DNA of 50,346 nt, taken from assembly GCA_002685075.1 (NCBI GenBank), contig NYWO01000116.1:1-50346 (forward strand), written 5' to 3'. How positions within the stretch are numbered: the stretch's first letter is position 1; the number at the start of each line of letters is the position of its first letter. The notes beneath the pieces were generated by a model that was not told where the DNA came from, did not search any database, and was given only the letters and a program-made list of their open reading frames with translations. This DNA comes from Arcobacter sp. Lineage in GTDB: Bacteria; Campylobacterota; Campylobacteria; Campylobacterales; Arcobacteraceae. Position numbers and translations under genes: made by a program. Shown here piece after piece: positions 47,432 through 50,346 of this stretch.

Positions 47432-48708
47432 ATTCTACCACCAGCACTAACTCCCCAAGTAGTTCTCCATCTTGTTTTAACAAGTGAAATACCTGAAATT
47501 GCAATAAATACAACAAGAGCAAAGATTAAGAATCCAGCTGTATATCCATCAAATACACCTTTTGACCAACCTAATGTTTGTATTAAAGCAGTACCACCAA
47601 GTCCTCCTGCACATCCTACAATTCCTGTCATAATACCAATATCTTTACCAAATCTTTGAGGAACTAATTGGAACACAGCTCCATTTGCCATACCAAGATT
47701 TGCCATAATTAAGAATAATACTAAAATTGCAACTGCAAATGGTAGAGCAATAGTTGCATTAATTATTGCCAATAGGGCTACTGTTCCATAAAAATAGTAT
47801 AAAGATCTAATTCCACCAATTTTATCAGCAATTGCTCCACCAACTGGTCTTAAAACAGCACCTGCAAAAATACATAAAGCCCCAAAATATCCTGCAATTA
47901 CTTTTACATTTCCTTCATCTAATACATCAAGTCCAAAGGCTGACATATCAACTTGATAGGTATTCATTAGATAAACTTTCATATATCCGGCAAATCCTAC
48001 AAAACCACCAAATGAAACAGCATAAAATAGACAAAACCACCATGTATCTTTATCTTTTAAAAGTTTACCATAGTCTTTTAATTTCTTTGGATTCTTTTTA
48101 TATACATCTTCTGGTGCATCTTGTGCAAGGAAGAAATAGGCAATTAAAACGATAATAGCCATAAATGCTCCAACTCCAAATACAGATTCCCATCCCCAGA
48201 TTTCTGCAATCTTTGGAGCAAATAAGAAGTCAATTACCACACCAATATTACCAGCACCTGCAATTCCTAAAACAACACCTTGTAATTTTGGTGGATACCA
48301 TTGACCAGCTTGTGGAAGTGCAACTGCAAATGATGCACCAGCAAAACCAAGACCAAGTGCCACAATTAATAATTGATTATAAGAGATTTCATTTCCTAAT
48401 AAATATGCTGTTAATAGTGCAGCAATTACAATAGTTTGTGAAATAAGTGCTGTTATCTTAGCTCCTAATTTATCAACACCAAATCCTAATAGAACTCTTA
48501 ATATTGCACCTGAAAGAATTGGAAGTGAAAGTAAGGTAGCTTTTTCACTTGCTGTCATTATATGACCTGTTAAAGCTAATGCTTCACTAATCTCTGTACT
48601 TAATGGACCTAACATTGTCCAAACCATAAAACTCATATCAAAGTATAAAAAAGCCATAAACAATGTTGGTGCATGTCCTTGACCTTTTAAATCTCTTAAT
48701 CCTGCCAT
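47428..48708 (-). CDS. MFS nitrate/nitrite transporter (NarK/NasA type)
   Basis: 12-TM MFS; nitrate-signature-like 'GLGFAGASFAVALPQAGQWYPPKLQGVVLGIAGAGNIGV' and 'FLIMANLGMANGAVFQLVPQRFGKDIGIMTGIVGCAGGLGG'. Confidence 0.94.
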   Translation of the reverse strand: MAGLRDLKGQGHAPTLFMAFLYFDMSFMVWTMLGPLSTEISEALALTGHIMTASEKATLLSLPILSGAILRVLLGFGVDKLGAKITALISQTIVIAALLTAYLLGNEISYNQLLIVALGLGFAGASFAVALPQAGQWYPPKLQGVVLGIAGAGNIGVVIDFLFAPKIAEIWGWESVFGVGAFMAIIVLIAYFFLAQDAPEDVYKKNPKKLKDYGKLLKDKDTWWFCLFYAVSFGGFVGFAGYMKVYLMNTYQVDMSAFGLDVLDEGNVKVIAGYFGALCIFAGAVLRPVGGAIADKIGGIRSLYYFYGTVALLAIINATIALPFAVAILVLFLIMANLGMANGAVFQLVPQRFGKDIGIMTGIVGCAGGLGGTALIQTLGWSKGVFDGYTAGFLIFALVVFIAISGISLVKTRWRTTWGVSAGGRI

Positions 48709-48819
48709 TTTATTCCTTTAATGTAATTATAAGTTTATTATATAGTTCATAGTTACAAATCATCTTTTATATATGTATAATTTATATCCAATTGAATAAT
48801 ATAAATACTATCTGTCTAA

Positions 48820-48838
48820 AAATTTATGAAATATTAAG
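48820..48838 (+). promoter_or_regulatory. Nitrate-locus motif copy E (narK/nrtA divergent region)
   Basis: AAATTTATGAAATATTAAG. Confidence 0.45.
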
Positions 48839-48900
48839 TTAAAAACTTAAAATAGAAAATATAAAACTAGAAAAAATCTATTTTAAAGAAATGATAAATT

Positions 48901-48920
48901 AAATTTAATGTAATATTAAG
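48901..48920 (+). promoter_or_regulatory. Nitrate-locus motif copy F (narK/nrtA divergent region)
   Basis: AAATTTAATGTAATATTAAG. Confidence 0.5.
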
Positions 48921-49020
48921 ATTAAATGTATAAAAAATATCCATTAAATTGTATCTTTTTTATTTTCACTGTGTTACTATTGAAGATGAAAAACATTGAC
49001 GTTAATCAAAAGGAGAAAAG

Positions 49021-50346
49021 ATGATTAAGCAGGTTCTAAAAATTGGGTTAGGTGTATCTATTGTTGCAAGTACATTATTAGCAGCTCCAGAGAAAACAAA
49101 ATTAAAAATAGGTTTTATTGCATTAACTGATTGTGCACCATTAGTAATTGCAAAAGAGAAAGGTTTCTTTAAAGCTGAAGGTTTAGATGTACATGTTGCA
49201 AAAGAAGGTGGTGGATGGCCTGGAATTCAACAAAAAGTAATTTCTGGTGAATATGACTTCTCACACGCACTTGCAGGTATGCCAATTGCTGCAACTTTAG
49301 GAATCAATGGAAATGCCCATTTACAAGCTTTATTATCTTTAGACTTTAATGGTAATGCAATTACATATGGTAATAATATTATAAAAGAGATGGAAAAGTA
49401 TGGTTTAGATAAAACTGAAAGACCAGTAACTGCAGCATCTTTAAAAAAATATATTGATGCTAAAAGAGCAAAAGAGGGTAAAAACTATCAACCTTTAAGT
49501 TTTGGTATGGTTCATCCTGTTTCTACTCATAACTATGAATTAAGATACTGGATGGCTTCATCTGGAATTAGACCTGATCAAGATTGTACGATCAAACCTT
49601 TCCCACCACCAACAATGCCATCAAATTTAATTGCTGGTAATATTGAAGGTTACTGTGTTGGTGAGCCTTGGAATTCAAGAATTGTACTTAAAGGTAAAGG
49701 TTCTGCACTTGTAACAAACTATGATATTTGGAATAATAATCCAGAAAAAGTTTTACAAGCAAGAGCTGATTTTGTTAAGAAAAACCCTGAAACTACAAAA
49801 GCAGTTATGCGAGCAGTTATTAAAGCTCAAAAATGGTTAGATGAATCTTGGGAAAATAGAGAAGAAGCAATTGGATACTTAGCTAAAAGAAACTATGTAA
49901 ATGCTCCAAAAAATGTATTAAGAAAGTCAATGAGCGGAACATTCCTTTATAACAAAGGTGTAGATTCAGCAAACCCTATGTTTAATGTATTTGCAAATAA
50001 CTATGCGGCTTATCCATTCTACTCACATGGTATGTGGTTTGTTACTCAAATGTATAGATGGGGACAATTAGACAAGCCAGTTGATATGAAAGCATTAATT
50101 GAAAAAGTTTATAGACCAGATTTATTTGCAGAAGTTGCAAAAGAAGTTGATTATAAATTACCTCCAAGCCCATGGAAAAAAGATGGTGTTGATGAATACA
50201 ACAAATTCTTAGATGGTAAAGTTTGGGATCCAAATAAAGCTGTTGATTATATCTTTGATGTAAAAGTTCAAAACTCTTTAGTATCAAAAGAAGATTTAAT
50301 GAAAGCTAACAAATGGTCTGTTGAAACTGTTCAACCAAAATATGAG
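49021..50346 (+). CDS. nrtA: Nitrate ABC transporter substrate-binding protein (NrtA-like), truncated by window edge
   Basis: Manual translation MIKQVLKIGLGVSIVASTLLAAPEKTKLKIGFIALTDCAPLVIAKEKGFFKAEGLDVHVAKEGGGWPGIQQKVISGEYDFSHALAGMP...; AAGGAG RBS; not in ORF track (no stop in window). Confidence 0.93.
   Translation, partial: MIKQVLKIGLGVSIVASTLLAAPEKTKLKIGFIALTDCAPLVIAKEKGFFKAEGLDVHVAKEGGGWPGIQQKVISGEYDFSHALAGMPIAATLGINGNAHLQALLSLDFNGNAITYGNNIIKEMEKYGLDKTERPVTAASLKKYIDAKRAKEGKNYQPLSFGMVHPVSTHNYELRYWMASSGIRPDQDCTIKPFPPPTMPSNLIAGNIEGYCVGEPWNSRIVLKGKGSALVTNYDIWNNNPEKVLQARADFVKKNPETTKAVMRAVIKAQKWLDESWENREEAIGYLAKRNYVNAPKNVLRKSMSGTFLYNKGVDSANPMFNVFANNYAAYPFYSHGMWFVTQMYRWGQLDKPVDMKALIEKVYRPDLFAEVAKEVDYKLPPSPWKKDGVDEYNKFLDGKVWDPNKAVDYIFDVKVQNSLVSKEDLMKANKWSVETVQPKYE

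Noticed and set aside
1-50346. CRISPR array, tRNA/rRNA genes, transposase/integrase or prophage modules
   Set aside because: Scanned by eye; no regularly spaced repeats, cloverleaf-like sequence, conserved rRNA sequence or recombinase ORF was recognised. A tRNAscan/minced run would be needed to exclude formally.

Overview
The window is AT-rich chromosomal DNA from an Arcobacter-like Campylobacterota bacterium (inferred from codon usage, gene repertoire and protein style; not verified). It runs from rimK and a retropepsin-like RimB protease into a signalling-rich stretch: MscS channel, four histidine kinases sharing an 'H-Q-W-[RK]-Q-P' H-box, GGDEF and GGDEF-EAL proteins, a solute-binding protein, an MCP and OmpR-type regulators. 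Next is an apparently Fur-controlled imelysin / di-heme oxidoreductase / sterol-desaturase-like / cytochrome-c-peroxidase operon. The last part is a large assimilatory nitrate/nitrite locus (nirBD, nirC-like, two PP2C-Ser/Thr-kinase fusions, nirA-like, DmsB-DmsC fusion, two nasA-like genes, narK-like, nrtA-like). The most interesting non-annotated signals are: (i) a recurrent TTwATGwAAnnTTAAG motif (11-bp-period direct repeat) seen only upstream of nitrate genes; (ii) a 49-bp perfect palindrome that forms most of a 63-bp divergent HK/RR intergenic region and carries both Shine-Dalgarno sequences; (iii) a histidine kinase split exactly at an in-phase A_AAA_AAC slippery heptamer; (iv) an intrinsic-terminator-like hairpin inside the signal-peptide codons of a di-heme oxidoreductase gene; (v) a membrane-anchored Mrr-like nuclease gene bracketed by a near-direct duplication of the nasA 3' end; and (vi) kinase/GGDEF genes whose conserved N-termini lack a canonical start codon. 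No tRNA, rRNA, CRISPR array or transposase was recognised. All calls are by eye, without database searches.
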